A stretch of DNA of 64,000 nt from Hordeum vulgare subsp. vulgare (GCF_904849725.1 NC_058523.1:173086689-173150688), one strand, 5' to 3'. Shown: positions 21,881-33,676, counted from the first letter of the stretch. Translations and numbers: made by a program. Notes: generated from the letters alone by a model not told the origin.

Positions 21881-21892
21881 TGGTATCAGAGC
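21881..21892 (+). promoter_or_regulatory. Primer-binding site, initiator tRNA-Met
   Basis: TGGTATCAGAGC, the exact 12-base plant Copia primer site complementary to the 3' end of initiator methionine tRNA, with no spacer after the LTR. Confidence 0.9.
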
Positions 21893-21933
21893 TTGGTTTA
21901 TTGGCGTGATCTTCGAAAAGCAATCGAAGGATC

Positions 21934-22578
21934 ATGTCAAACCCGGGCAAGGAGATCGTAGTGGCGGGAGCTAAAGCACCGATGCCGATGGTTGGGGGGT
22001 CACAATTCCCTCGGCTGGATCGAGAGGACTACGCACTATGGGCGATGAACATGGAGGTCGCGATGGAGGGAGCGGAATTCTGGGAAGTTGTCGATCCCGG
22101 CGGCGCCGAGTACGCGAAGGGCGCGGCAAAGTACCGGACGGATCGTCAGGCGTTAACGGCGATCTACTCCGCCATGCCGAAGGATGTGCTGCAACACCTC
22201 GTCGGAAAGAAAACGGCGAAGGAGGCATGGGAGACCATCAAGATCCTGCACCAGGGTCATGACCGTGTCAAGGAAGCACACCTTCAGTCCCTCATGAGAA
22301 GCTACGAGTGTCTGAAGATGGAGGAAAGCGAGACGGTTGATCAGTTTGCCTCCCGTCTCAAGACCCTCGTCAACGGCATACGCGGTTATGGTTCAACTCT
22401 AGAAGAAGTTGCGATCGTCCGACGATTTTTGCGCGCCGCGCCGGCACGCTACATCCAAATCGTCACGTCGATCGAGCAATGTCTTGACCTGAACACTCAC
22501 GGTCGAGGATCTCGTCGGAAGGTTCAAGGCCCACGACGAGAGAATTCGTCTCAGCTTCGGCGATTCGAAGGAGAGTGA
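21934..22578 (+). pseudogene. Gag of inner Copia element, frameshifted at its end
   Basis: Starts MSNPGKEIVVAGAKAPMPMV with a UBN2-type capsid (DYALWAMNMEVAMEGAEFWE, KEAWETIKILHQGHDRVKEA, VDQFASRLKTLV). The ATG follows the leader by 40 bp and is the first in frame. Near 22495-22501 the frame shifts by loss of two bases or an equivalent change, so the last 25 residues are not gag. The proper frame (VEDLVGRFKAHDERIRLSF) joins the pol reading frame downstream. Confidence 0.88.
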
Positions 22579-22585
22579 GCATCTC

Positions 22586-25500
22586 ATGCTTACAATGGCG
22601 CAATGGATGGCCCTGTCGAAAGGAAAGCAAGGTGGATTCACAAGCGGTAGTAAAGCAAAGGAGAAGCAAAGCCCGGCGAAAAAGGACCTCGCTGGACAGG
22701 AAGAAAAGGCTAGAAAACCAAGGAGAAAATTTCACATAAAAAAAGTAAGGTGTCACAATTGTGGAATCCTCGGTCACTTCAAGTCTGATTGCAAGAGTCC
22801 ATCGAAGGAAAAAGCTCTCATGGCCAAGGGAGGCGATGATAGCGATATTATGCTCATGGTCGAAGTATGCGAGCTTATGGACGAGGATGGTCCAGCTCCG
22901 AAGGCACCGGCTACCGAGGTTGTCACGCTCGATGAAGACAAGGTTTACCTTCATGACAAGAAGAGGGTGAACACGGCGAGGCACGTGTGGTACCTCGACA
23001 TGGGAGCAAGCAACCACATGACCGGTGACAAGGACCAGTTTTCTGAGCTAAATCTCTCGGTTGGAGGCACGGTTCGGTTCGGTGACGGGCGGACCGTTGA
23101 CATCACAGGGCGAGGTACTGTCCTGTTTGAGCTGAAGAATGGCGGTCACAAGGTACTCACAGATGTGTACTATATTCCCAAGCTAAAGAGCAACATCATA
23201 AGTCTTGGCCAGCTCGAGGAGCGTGGTTGCAAGATTGTGCTCGAAGATGGCTATTTACGGGGGTATGACCGTCAGAGGATGTTGATCATGAAGGTGCAGA
23301 GGTCGCCAAACAGACTCTACGTCCTCAACTTGGATCGTGTGGATCCAGTATGTCTCTTGTCAAGCATGGAGGACTCGGCATGGAAGTGGCACACGCGCTA
23401 CGGTCATCTAAATTTCCAGGCTCTTCGGCAACTTGGACAAAAGGAGATGGTACGTGGACTACCGTGCATTGATCATGTTGAGAAAGTGTGCGACGGTTGC
23501 CTTGTTGGCAAACAAAGGCGGGCCTCGTTCCCGAGAGAGGGAAACTTTAGAGCAATTAAAGCTCTTGAGTTGGTCCATGGAGACTTGTGCGGACCCATTA
23601 CACCGGCTACCCCAGCTGGGAACAAATACTTCTTACTCATCGTCGACGACTTCAGCAGATACATGTGGATTGTGTTGTTGAAGACGAAGGACCAAGCTTT
23701 GCAATCCTTCAGGAAAGTAAAGATGGCGGCCGAGGTAGAATCCGAAGCCAAACTGAAGGCCCTCCGCACCGATCGGGGGGGTGAGTTCAAGTCTCGTGAA
23801 TTCACGGAATTTTGCGAAGCACATGGGATCAAGCGGTATCTTACGGCGCCATATTCACCGCAACAAAACGGTGTTGTGGAACGGAGGAATCAAACCGTGG
23901 TGGCGATGGCACGAAGCATGATGAAGAGCAAAGGGATTCCGGGCAAGTTTTGGGGTGAGGCGGTTAATACGGCCGTTTATTTGCTAAACCGGGCTCCAAC
24001 CAAGAGTGTGGTTGGGATGACGCCGTACGAAGCATGGTACGGACATAAGCCCACGGTTGATCATCTTCGTACTTTTGGGTGCGTGGCGCATGTGAAGAAG
24101 GTGGCCGGGCATACAAGTAAGTTGGCGGATCGGAGTACTCCAATGATATTGGTTGGCTATGAAGCGGGCTCGAAGGCGTACCGTGCGTGCAACCCCTCTA
24201 CCAATAAGGTGGTTGTGACGCGTGACGTGGTCTTTGAAGAAGCAAGGTCATGGAATTGGAACTCTACCGAGCCGGTATACCCGATCTCTGATGAAATCTT
24301 TCACGTTGTTTACAACGAATACGAGCATGTCGATAATCAACCGGAGACTACAACGACGCTGAGTGATTCTCCAGACAACGCAACGCGGCCGAACGCGCCA
24401 GATAAAGCAGCGACGGAGGCGCGCCAAGGCATGCAGCAGGACGCAGCAGACGAGGCGTGCGATGGCTCGTGCAGCACACCAAGCAATGCTCGAAGCGCTC
24501 GACCAAGTGACTGCGTACCACAGGGGAGCAGCCTGGGAGCTGCGCCTGGAAGTCCACAGCCTGGACGTGGCCAGAATCTGGCTCCCACTCAAGCTAGCTG
24601 TGAGACAGGAAGGCATGCACGTGGACTTGAAGGTTCACATGTACGTGCAACTAATTCTGGAGAACTTGGATCGCCAGAAAATAGGAGTTTGGCAACTCCA
24701 CAAGATGAAAATTCCTCGTCTTCAACAGAACAGGAGACAAGGGAACGTCCACCGACACCAGTTCGTCTTCGACCAGTGGTGGATTTATATCCGGAGGAAG
24801 CACTTCGTACTATTAATCCTGTCAAAGTTATAAGAAGAGGACGACAATGTTTGCTTAGCGTCGAGGTACCGACGAAATTTGAAGAAGCAAATACTGAGGA
24901 GTGTTGGCGTCGTGCTATGGATGAAGAGTTGGGATCAATACGAGACAACAAAGTATGGGAGCTCGCTGATCTTCCCAACGGTCACAAATCCATGGGGCTC
25001 AAGTGGGTGTACAAAGTCAAGAAGGATGCCGAAGGAAACTTGGTCAAGCATAAAGCTTGGCTCGTAGCTAAAGGATTCGTGCAAGAGCAAGGTGTGGACT
25101 TCGAGGAAGTGTTCGCTCCAGTCACAAGGATGGAATCGGTGAGGCTAGTTATTGCTCTCGCGGCTCAAGAATCTTGGAGGCTACATCACATGGATGTAAA
25201 ATCCGCATTTTTGAACGGGGAGTTGGAAGAAGAAGTATACGTGAAGCAACCACCGGGGTACATCAAAGAAGGAGAAGAACACAAGGTGTTGAAGCTACAC
25301 AAAGCATTGTACGGGCTACATCAAGCTCCTCGGGCATGGAACATCAAGCTTGACCGTACATTGATTTATCTTGGTTTTGAGAAAAGTCCACTCGAGCATG
25401 CTATGTACAAGCGAGGTAAAGGCAAGGATCGTCTCTTAGTGGGCATCTATGTTGATGATCTCTTGATAACTGGAGCAGACGAAGAGGAGATTGCAAGATT

Positions 25501-25756
25501 CAAGCTACAAATGAAGGAGCTATTCAAGATGAGTGATCTAGGGCTCTTGACATACTACCTCGGGATTGAGGTACAACAAAAGCCGAATGGGATCACACTA
25601 TGTCAAGAGGCATATGCAAAGAAGATACTTGAAAGTTGTAGCATGGAGGATTGCAAACCAACTTATGCTCCAATGGAGCCTCGGCTTAAACTTAGCAAAG
25701 GAGTGAAGCCCCTGCGGTTGATGCAACGGATTATAGAAGTGTGGTCGGAAGCCTAA
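22586..25756 (+). pseudogene. Inner Copia polyprotein: zinc knuckle, protease, integrase, reverse transcriptase
   Basis: One open frame of 1056 codons. In order: CCHC knuckle CHNCGILGHFKSDC (about residue 55), protease WYLDMGASNHM, pre-integrase HTRYGHLNF and CDGCLVGK, integrase core with HGDLCGP, RTDRGGEF and NGVVERRNQT, an acidic Ser/Thr linker (about 570-730), then reverse transcriptase with MDVKSAFLNGELEEEVYV and YVDDLL at 25448-25462. The protease triad D-T/S-G reads D-M-G, a likely loss of activity. An extra base near 25710 shifts the frame just before RNase H. The written ATG is internal, since the frame is open upstream from 22502. Confidence 0.93.
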
Positions 25757-26403
25757 GGTATCTTGTGAATACACGACCGGACTTGGCCTATTCTGTTGGC
25801 ATAGTGAGTCGCTTCATGGAAGCACCCACGACTGAACATTGGGCAGCTGTCAAACATATACTCAGGTACATCAAAGGGACAACAAACTTCGGTTGTGTCT
25901 ATTTGAGAAAGAAAAAGAAGGAGATGGTGGAGCTACTTGGCTACAGTGATAGCGACCTGGCAGGAGATGTGGATGACCGTAAAAGTACCTCGGGTCTGGC
26001 ATATTTCTTGGGCAGGAGCATAGTAACTTGGCTATCACAAAAGCAGAAGGTGGTCGCATTATCGTCCTGCGAAGCAGAGTATATAGCAGCTGCAACCGCA
26101 GCGGGTCAAGGTGTGTGCCTAGAAAGGCTACTCGGTGACCTCACAGATAAAGAACCTGAAAGAGTGGTGCTCAATGTTGACAACAAGTCTGCGATTGCCC
26201 TGTGTAAGAATCCAGTGCATCATGACAGGAGTAAGCACATAGATATAAGGTATCACTACATACGACAGTGCGTGGAAGAAGGCAAGATTGAAGTCAACTA
26301 CGTTTGCACCGACGACCAGCTTGCAGATATCCTGACCAAATCTTTGGGACGACAGAAGTTCACGGAGATGCGAAGAAGGATAGGTGTCCAAGCTGTAAAG
26401 TAA
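25741..26403 (+). pseudogene. RNase H of inner Copia element
   Basis: The pol frame resumes after the 1-base shift: VGSLRYLVNTRPDLAYSVG, GYSDSDLAGDVDDRKSTSG (catalytic Asp), SSCEAEYIAA (Glu), VDNKSAIALCKNPVHHDRSK and DQLADILTKSLGRQKF. It degrades RNA in the RNA-DNA hybrid. The stop at 26401 is followed by the polypurine tract. Confidence 0.92.
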
Positions 26404-26413
26404 GGACATCGTG

Positions 26414-26429
26414 CTTAGGGGGGTGATTA
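26414..26429 (+). promoter_or_regulatory. Polypurine tract of inner Copia element
   Basis: CTTAGGGGGGTGATTA lies directly before the 3' LTR. It matches the CTTAAGGGGGTGATT of the outer element at 28472-28486. Confidence 0.85.
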
Positions 26430-26625
26430 TTGGAACTAATCATGATTAGACAAATTGAGTCCGCCACGGATTCAATACCCTGGCCGAGTCGGCTTGTACT
26501 AAGTAGTCCAGGTACTATATATGTACTAGCTCCCCATGTAATATCTAACTCAGATCAAAGCAATTGAATCATAGGTGCGACACGCACCTATTAGCCATCA
26601 AATACTTTGTGTTTCGTCGAGTTGT
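26430..26625 (+). repeat. 3' LTR of inner Copia element (196 bp)
   Basis: Same ends as the 5' copy. Differences by eye are five substitutions and one 2-bp AT unit in the ATATAT run. Confidence 0.9.
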
Positions 26626-26629
26626 GCTA

Positions 26630-27600
26630 GTTCCAGTCGATCAGGTTCTGACTGCTGATTGTTAGCTATACGTGCGAAGCTAGCTAGCTAGCCAGGATAA
26701 AATCCATCCAGCTGCTAGCTTGTGTGCTTAGCTTTGCAACGTGTCTCCAGCCTAGTCTATCGTTCGTCGCTTGTCGTTCTGCCGGAAAGTAATCAGCGGA
26801 TCGCTGCGTCGTACGAGACCACGAGACCAGTGCCAACAGGAGCTTCCTGCACCTTTCGACTACGATGACGCTCATGGTGAGGTGGAGCTGGACGAGGAGC
26901 ATGCAGGCATGTGCTACCTTGCGGCAGAGGAGCCGGCGAGTGCCGAAGAGGCACTTGTTGATCGTGCGTGGCGCTCTCCCATGAGCGAAGAGATTGAAGT
27001 CATCATCGACAACCAAACCTGAGAGCTCACTGACCTTCCAGCGGCCACAAGGCCATTGGGTTAAAGTGGGTCTTCAAGGTGAAACGAGATCCCGCCGGCA
27101 ATGTTGTCAAACACAAGGCCTGCCTGGTGGCAAAGGGGTACGCCCAGCACCAGGGGGTAGATTTCGATGAGGTGTTCGCTCTGGTGGCCCGCATGGAGAC
27201 CGTGAGGATGCTCCTTGCGATCGCGTCTCAAGCTGGCAGGCAGGTACACCACATGAACGTCAGGTTCGCATTTTTTAATGATGATCTTGCAGAGGAGGAT
27301 TATGTACAGCAACCGGCAGGTTTGGTTGATGAACAAGACGGTGGGAGGGTGTACAAACTGCGGAAGGCGCTGTACGGGCTGTGAAAAGCACCACGAGCCT
27401 GGAATGCTAAACTGGATGCATCGCTGCAGGTCTTGGGGTTTAGAAGAAGCCGACTAGAACATGCTGTTTACAGGCGTGGTGACCACAAGGACTCCCTGCT
27501 GGTGGGAGTATATGTGGATGATCTAGTGATCACAGTACAAGTCAGGACGATATTGACAATTTCAAGCTGGAGATGCAAAGGCTGTTTAAAATGACTGATC
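26630..27600 (+). pseudogene. Reverse transcriptase of outer Copia element
   Basis: The outer element resumes after the inner one. Pieces read EEALVDRAWRSPMSEEIE, a broken [54 protein letters not shown] with TGA at 27382-27384, then KAPRAWNAKLD and YVDDLV at 27511-27528. A frame change follows near 27535. The first catalytic Asp (normally MDV) is Asn. The first 130 bp (26630-26760) have no recognised coding and belong to the linker. Confidence 0.85.
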
Positions 27601-28466
27601 TCGGCTTACTGTCCTACTACTTGGGTATTGAGGCTGAGGAGAAACATGGGGAGATAAGAATTTGTCAAAGTAGTTATGCTCAGAAGATATTGAAGGTTGC
27701 AGGCATGAAGGAATGCAAGCCTGGCGCAATTCCAATGAAGTACCTTCTCAAACTCAGCAAGAGGGATGGAACTGAAGCCGCAGATGCCAGTCTGTACAGG
27801 AGTGTGATTGGCAGTCTTCGCTACTTGGTCAATACAAGGCCGGACATAGCATGTGTTGTAGGCATTGTGAGCAGATATTTGGAGGCACCAAGCAAGCAGC
27901 ACTGGGTGGCAGTGAAACAAATACTCAGGTATGTGCAAGGCACTAAAGGGTATGGATGGTGTTATAGGGCCGGTGCAAAAGGTTTGGTGCTGACAGGTTA
28001 CAGTGATAGTGATCATGCCGGGGATATAGATGATAGAAAAATTAATTCTGGGATTGTGTTCATGCTTGGAAGGAACATTGTGACATGGAGCTCACAAAAA
28101 CAGAAGATTGTGACCACATCATCTTGTGAGGCAGAGTATGTGGCAGCAGCCAGTCGTGCCTGACAAGGAGTTTGGCTAAGCGGATTGCTGGGACAAATGA
28201 CAGGGCAAACTTCGGCCAAGTTCGACCTCATGGTAGATAACCAGTCAGCTATAGCCCCCAGCAAGAATCCGGTGCATCATGACCGGAGTAAGCATATAGA
28301 TGTGAGATACCACTTCATCAGGGAGTGTGTTGAGAAGGGAAGGACTGATGTGAAGCACATTGGAACAAATGATCAGCTGACAGATCTTCTAACCAAGGCA
28401 TTAGGGCGCACCAAATTCAATGAGATGAGGAAGATGCTCGGTGTCATTGAAGTGAACACTGCGTAA
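27573..28466 (+). pseudogene. RT end and RNase H of outer Copia element
   Basis: Reads FKMTDLGLLSYYLGIEAEEK, VIGSLRYLVNTRPDIACVVG, GYSDSDHAGDIDDRKINSG, SSCEAEYVAAASRA, then TGA at 28161-28163, then VDNQSAIAPSKNPVHHDRSK and DQLTDLLTKALGRTKF. The catalytic residues of RNase H are present, but the stop splits the domain. Compared with the inner copy the order and spacing are identical. Confidence 0.88.
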
Positions 28467-28471
28467 ATGGG

Positions 28472-28486
28472 CTTAAGGGGGTGATT
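28472..28486 (+). promoter_or_regulatory. Polypurine tract of outer Copia element
   Basis: CTTAAGGGGGTGATT directly before the 3' LTR. Confidence 0.85.
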
Positions 28487-28799
28487 TGTTAGAATTAATC
28501 CCGTTAGGCTAGTTAGCTTTCTCTAGTTTGCTGTTGACTGAATAAAAGGCCATGTAGCGTGAGTTCTGTTCACGTCTTGGCATAGTTTCAGGTAGTAAGT
28601 CAGCCAGTTAGTCAAGCCGTCACAAGTGGGATGGCACGATTGTGAACGCGGGATGGCACGTACAGTTTCGCCGGTCAGGAGCTGGCTTTCAGTTTCAGAT
28701 TGAATAAAGAGAGCAAAACAGAAAAGCTGCATTAGTGTTAGCAGCGCAAACACCCGTGTCAATCTCTTGCAGAATTCAGAGTTCATCTCTGAAACAACA
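28487..28799 (+). repeat. 3' LTR of outer Copia element (313 bp)
   Basis: Same ends as the 5' copy (TGTTAGAATTAATC to GAAACAACA), shorter by about 42 bases in the middle. Confidence 0.92.
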
Positions 28800-28804
28800 G
28801 AGAA

Positions 28805-30228
28805 CAGATGATTTTGGTGTAAAGAAGGATTTCTGTTCCACAAACTGGATTGGTTCAGTTAATTAAACCAAAGGGTTGGCCACTAGGTCGTATTAAACTC
28901 TGTCGACAGCTTCCTCAGGCTGTTTAGTACAATGTAGATGCAGGCCGGCCAGATTTATTTGAAGCCCAGTTGGCCGGCCAGATTTGTTCCGGTATCTGTC
29001 TGGCTGCTGCCCCTTCGTGCAGACAACAGTCCCATGCTGCTGTTTGAGTGTGTGTCTGGCTGCTGCCTCTCTACGCCTACACGACAGTCCCAGGCTGTTG
29101 CTGTGCTATCAGGGATACACAAGAATACAGAGTAGAAACAGCATTTCTTCCCGATGGAAGGAAGCAGCGTAGCAAGTAGAGTCAGAACGTAGTTGTGACC
29201 AATGGATTTTCAATCTAGGCCATATTCCTCGGTTATCAAAATAGATTAAATCAATCATAGTCGTGGGGTTATTGCCTATTTTTTTAACAGAATGTTCCAC
29301 GAAAGGGAACTTGGTGCTCTGGGGTGCGAGCGCATCCTACGTGCGTCAAACAATTTAGTAATTAAAAAGTAAAATAAAACTTTTCTAGAATCAAATATGG
29401 TCAAGTATTGTACAGGTCCAAAATGTTTGGGCAAGGAATGATTCACATTGATGTCTAAATAAATAAACAATTTTATGACGACAAAATAGTGTTTCACTTT
29501 GTTATTCCCACTAAGAATATCTTAAAAGTCATCCATTGGCAAATATCTTTATACGAGTACAATACTTGATCACGTTTGATTCACAAAATCAATTTTTTTT
29601 TGACATTTTTAAAATTACTATATTATATTTGGCATCTAAGGCGGGCTCGCGCTCAGGGGAAACAATGTATTATTCAATCCTCCGTGCTTATCTTTTTTCT
29701 CTTCATCCATACTAGTCTGAGGTTACTATGGCAGTGCTCTTACAAACAATCTTAAGTTTTTGGCGGTGCTATGGATTAGCTGGTTGGAGAAATCATCCAG
29801 CTGACCAGCCGTCCAATCAATGCAGGGCTGCCCATTAGATTGCAGGTAACACCACGACGCATGACTGCTATCCCTAGCGAAGCTCCATTGTAGCTCTCAT
29901 GGCGCACCGATGGGTGTCCGATGGAGCTCCAACACAGCACCGATGCATCCATCAAAGTTTCATAGCAACTTCGGCGGAGCTCCAGTGCAGCACCGACGCG
30001 TCCAACAAGCTCCATTGCAACTCTGGCGAGGCTCCACCTAAGTTTTTGGCAGACCCACGTTGCTCCATTCCAGCTTCAAGGCAACATGGACGGATTTGCA
30101 GTGCCCCTGTCGACCACTTTCCCTGATCACCGTCGCAGCGCCGGCGATGCTCCAGTGCAGCGTCGACGGTGCTCCCAACCGCTTCAAGGCAACATCGCCG
30201 GAGTTGCAGCCCCCTCCTACTTGTAACA
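28805..30228. other. Unclassified sequence between Copia and Gypsy elements
   Basis: No recognised protein. 28940-29100 holds paired GGCCGGCCAGATTT and CTGGCTGCTGCC repeats. 29300-29650 is AT-rich. 29860-30215 is a degenerate repeat described separately. It should join 17526-18732 if the outer Copia element is taken out. Confidence 0.5.
29860..30215. repeat. Degenerate GC-rich interspersed repeat
   Basis: Variants of GCTCCA-TGCAAC/GCACC-CGRCGG-GAGCTCCA recur about every 25-60 bp (for example 29884, 29922, 29972, 30008, 30060 and 30150). No regular period or perfect unit. I have seen this kind of sequence in grass DNA transposons of Mutator type, but no terminal repeats are visible here. Confidence 0.45.
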
Positions 30229-31771
30229 TGCATTGGGTTTTTCCCTGAAGAGGAGGAGAGATACAACATAGTAGAGATAAGTATCCCTCACTAAGAACCA
30301 AGGTTTTCGAATCAATAGGAGGATCACGTAAATTTCCGTCTTCAGTGCCTACACACAAAAAAACACACACTTGTATCCAACGGAGGCAAGAGGGTTGCCC
30401 ATCCCCTTGAACTCGTTACTTGCAAGAGATAAGTAGTGATCGACAGATAATATAAATTAAAAATATAAAAAATATAGAAATGCAGCAATATTTTTGAAGT
30501 TTTTGTAATATGATTTGTGAAGACCCCGGGCCATGGTTTTTGCTATAGGCTTCTATATCGAAGAAAGCATATGGTGGGTAGTTGGCAATTCATAGAAAAG
30601 CGCATATATAGTTATTTAATAGTTATGTAATATTTATGTAGTTGGCAATTTCCGTCTTCAGCACCTACACACAAATAGGCATCACGTCCATAAGCAAGTA
30701 TACCGTTACCTGCCTGCATCTACTACTGTTGTTCCATCCATCAACCACTATCCAGCATGCATCTACAATATTAAGTAAAAAGAGAATAATGCTTGAAGCA
30801 AGATGACATGATGTAGATAAAGTAAACTCAGCTGATATGAATAAACCTCATCATTTTATCCTTAATGACATCAATACAATACGTGTCATGACCCTGTCTG
30901 TCACTAGGATTGAGCACTACAAGATTGAACCCATCACAACGCACCACTCACACGGAAGATACACCAAACTAGTTGGCCAAACCAAACCGATAGATCGGAG
31001 AGAAATACGAAGCTGTCATAAAAATGCTTATAAGAATTCAGAGATGACTCAAATACTTTTCATGAATAATCTGAACATAAATCCACAATTGATCGGATCC
31101 CAACAAACACGCCGCAAAGAGGATTACATAGGATAGATCACCACGGGAATCGCAGTGATCTTTGAATTGAAGAACATAGAGAGCGAGATAACCATCTAGG
31201 TACTAACTACGGACCCGTACGTCTGTGGTAAACTACTCACACATCACCATGGGAGCAACAAGGTTGACGTAGAGGCCGTCCGAGATCGATTCCCCTCCGA
31301 CAGGCAGGGCTCCAAATGGGATCACGGCGGAATAGAGACTTGTCGCGACGAAAAAAGTATTTCACGTGGATTTCTCATGTCTTCCCAACACATTATGATT
31401 TATAGAGGCAGAGTTTGAGCAAGAGGCGTCGGGAGGTGGTCCCAAGCCATCAGGGCGCGGCCACCCCCTGGGCGCGCCCTGTTTGCTTGGCACCATCTCG
31501 TGTGGCGTCTGGTCTCCCTCTGAACTTCCAAGTCTTATTTTTGTCGTGAAAAAATCATCAAATTTTTTTGTTACATTTGGACTTCATTTGATATTGATTT
31601 CCTAAAAAGTCAAAAACATGCAGGAAACAACAACTGACACTAGGCACTGGGTTAATAGGTTAGTTCCCAAAAATGACACAAAACATCATATAAATGCATA
31701 TAAAGCATCCAATAATGATAATACAATAGCGTGGAACAATAAAATATTATAGATACGTTGGAGACGTATCA
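30229..31771 (-). repeat. 3' LTR of the TGATACGTC Gypsy element (1543 bp)
   Basis: On the minus strand it starts TGATACGTCTCCAACGTATC at 31771 and ends CAGGGAAAAACCCAATGCA at 30229. Its middle (31040-31670) aligns with 47034-47717. Small open frames in it are spurious. Confidence 0.82.
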
Positions 31772-31884
31772 ACATCCCCAAGCATAATTCTTGCTCGCCC
31801 GCGAGTTGGTAAATGATAAAAACATGATTTTTGATGTGACATGCTACCTAACATGTAATCTTTTTCAGGTATGATCATTGAGAA
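31772..31884 (-). other. Internal piece with polypurine tract of the Gypsy element
   Basis: On the minus strand TTATGCTTGGGGATG ends directly at the LTR start and is the likely polypurine tract. The piece is cut at 31884 by the solo LTR and continues at 33682. Confidence 0.75.
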
Positions 31885-33676
31885 TGTTGGAAATATGCCC
31901 TAGAGGCAATAATAAAATAGTTTTTATTATATTTCCTATTTCAAGATAATCGTTTATTATTCATGCTATAATTGTATTGACTGAAAACATAAATGCATGT
32001 GTGGATATATAGACAAAACTATGTCCCTAGTAAGCCTCTAGTTGACTAGCCAGTTGATCAACGATGATTAAGGTTTTTGACCATATACAAGTGTTGTCAC
32101 TTGATGACTGGATCACATCATTGGGAGAATGATGTGATGGACAAGACCCAAACTATAAACGTAGCATGTGCTCATGTCATTTTGTTGCTATTGTTTTCTG
32201 CGTGTCAAGTATTCATTCCTATGACCATGAGATCACGTAACTCACTGACACCGGAGGAATACCTTGTGTGCATCAAACGTTGCAACGTTACTAGGTGACT
32301 ATAAAGGTGCACTACATGTATCTCCGAAGGTGTCCATTGAGTTAGCATGGATCAAGACTGGGATTTGTCACTTCGTGTGACGGAGAGGTATCTCGGGGCC
32401 CACTCGGTAATACAACATCACATACAAGCCTTGCAAGCAATGTGACTAAAGTGTTAGTCACCGGATCTTGTATTACGGAGCGAGTAAAGAGACTTGCCGG
32501 TAACGAGATTGAAATAGGTATAGGGATACCGACGATCAAATCTCGGGCAAGTAACATACCGAAGGACAAAGGGAATGGTATACGGATTATATGAATCCTT
32601 GGCATAGAGGTTCAACCGATAAGATCTTCGTAGAATATGTAGGATCCAATATGGACATCCAGGTCCCGCTATTGGACATTGACCGGGGAGTGTTTCAGGT
32701 CATGTCTGCATAGTTCTCAAACCCGCACGGTCTGCACACTTAAGGTTCGGTGACGTTTCGGTATAGTTGAGTTATAAGTGATGCTGACCAAAGTTTTGTT
32801 CAGAGTCCCGGATGAGATCATGGACGTCACGAGGGTTTCCGGAATGGTCCGGAAACGAAGATTGATATATGGGATTGTTTCATTTGGCTTCCGAAAAGAT
32901 TTCGGGCATTACCGGCAGTTTACCGGGAGTGACGAATGGGTTCCGGGTTTTTGCCGGGAGGGGCCACCCACCCTGGAGAGAACCTAATAGGCCCATGGGT
33001 GGCGCACCAAGCCTTAGTAGGCTGGTGAGTCCAGCCCAATAGGACTATTTCGGCCAAGAGGAAAAAATCAAAGGAGAAAGAACAAAAGAGGAGGTGGGAA
33101 GGAAGGAAGGGACTCCTGCTTCCAAACCGAATTGGAGTAGGAGTCCCTCCTCCCTCTCGGGCGACACCCTCCTACTTGGAATAGGAGGCAAGCGCCACCC
33201 CTTGGCTCCTCCTATATATACTAGAGGTTTAGGGCTTTTTGAGACACAACTTTGCCACGTGCAACCCGAAACCTCTACTTCGTAGTTCTTCCTCTAGATC
33301 AGATTTCTGCGGAGCTCGGGCGGAGCCCTACTGGAATAAGATCATCACCATCACCGGCACACCGTCATGCTACCGGAGAACTCATCTACTTCCCCATCTC
33401 TCTTGCTGGATCAAGGAGGCGGAGATCGTCATCGAGCTGTACGTGTGATGAACATGGAGGTGTCGTCCGTTCGGTGCTAGATTGTGACGGATCATGGGAC
33501 GACGGTGATTTGAATCACGAAGCAGTTCCACTACATCTACCGCGTTTCTTAACGCTTCCCGCTTAGCGATCTACAAGGGTATGTGTCTCCGATCTCACTC
33601 TCGTAGATGAACATCACCATGATAGGTCTTCGTGTGCGTAGGGAAATTTTGGTTTCCTATGCAACGTTCCCCAACA
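31885..33676 (+). mobile_element. Solo LTR of the Angela/WIS Copia family (1792 bp)
   Basis: Runs TGTTGGAAATATGCCCTAG to TTCCCCAACA with identical GAGAA duplications at 31880-31884 and 33677-33681. The internal region is absent, so the element was reduced to one LTR by recombination between its LTRs. It resembles the LTR at 44628-46431 more than that at 4854-6616. A TATA-like CCTATATATA lies at 33211-33220. Confidence 0.93.

Larger units (their letters stand above)
21683..26625 (+). mobile_element. Inner Copia retrotransposon (Ale/Retrofit-like), nearly intact
   Basis: It has 196-198-bp LTRs, a perfect primer-binding site, gag, full pol, a polypurine tract and a GCTA duplication (21679-21682 and 26626-26629; AGCTA/TGCTA at five bases). 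By hand the LTRs differ by five substitutions and one 2-bp indel. Only two frameshifts and one altered protease residue separate it from a full coding element. It lies in the integrase-RT linker of a related element in the same orientation. Confidence 0.92.
18738..28799 (+). mobile_element. Short-LTR Copia retrotransposon (Ale/Retrofit-like), interrupted by a related copy
   Basis: Matching LTRs lie at 18738-19092 and 28487-28799. Without the inner insertion (21683-26625) the element is about 5.1 kb, the size of Ale-lineage Copia elements. Flanks CAGAA (18733-18737) and GAGAA (28800-28804) are a 4-of-5 target duplication. It is old: many frameshifts, stops in all domains, lost catalytic residues in integrase (D to N in RSNRGGEF) and reverse transcriptase (D to N in HMNVRFAF), and a 42-bp length difference between its LTRs. 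Lineage is inferred from size, short LTR and sequence feel. Confidence 0.88.

Noticed and set aside
29261..29700. Stowaway or other MITE in the AT-rich stretch
   Set aside because: No terminal inverted repeats or TA duplications found by eye.
30910..30920. GCACTACAAG as the missing CACTA left terminus
   Set aside because: It is inside a well-aligned Gypsy LTR, lacks the CACTACTGGAAA extension and has no subterminal repeats.
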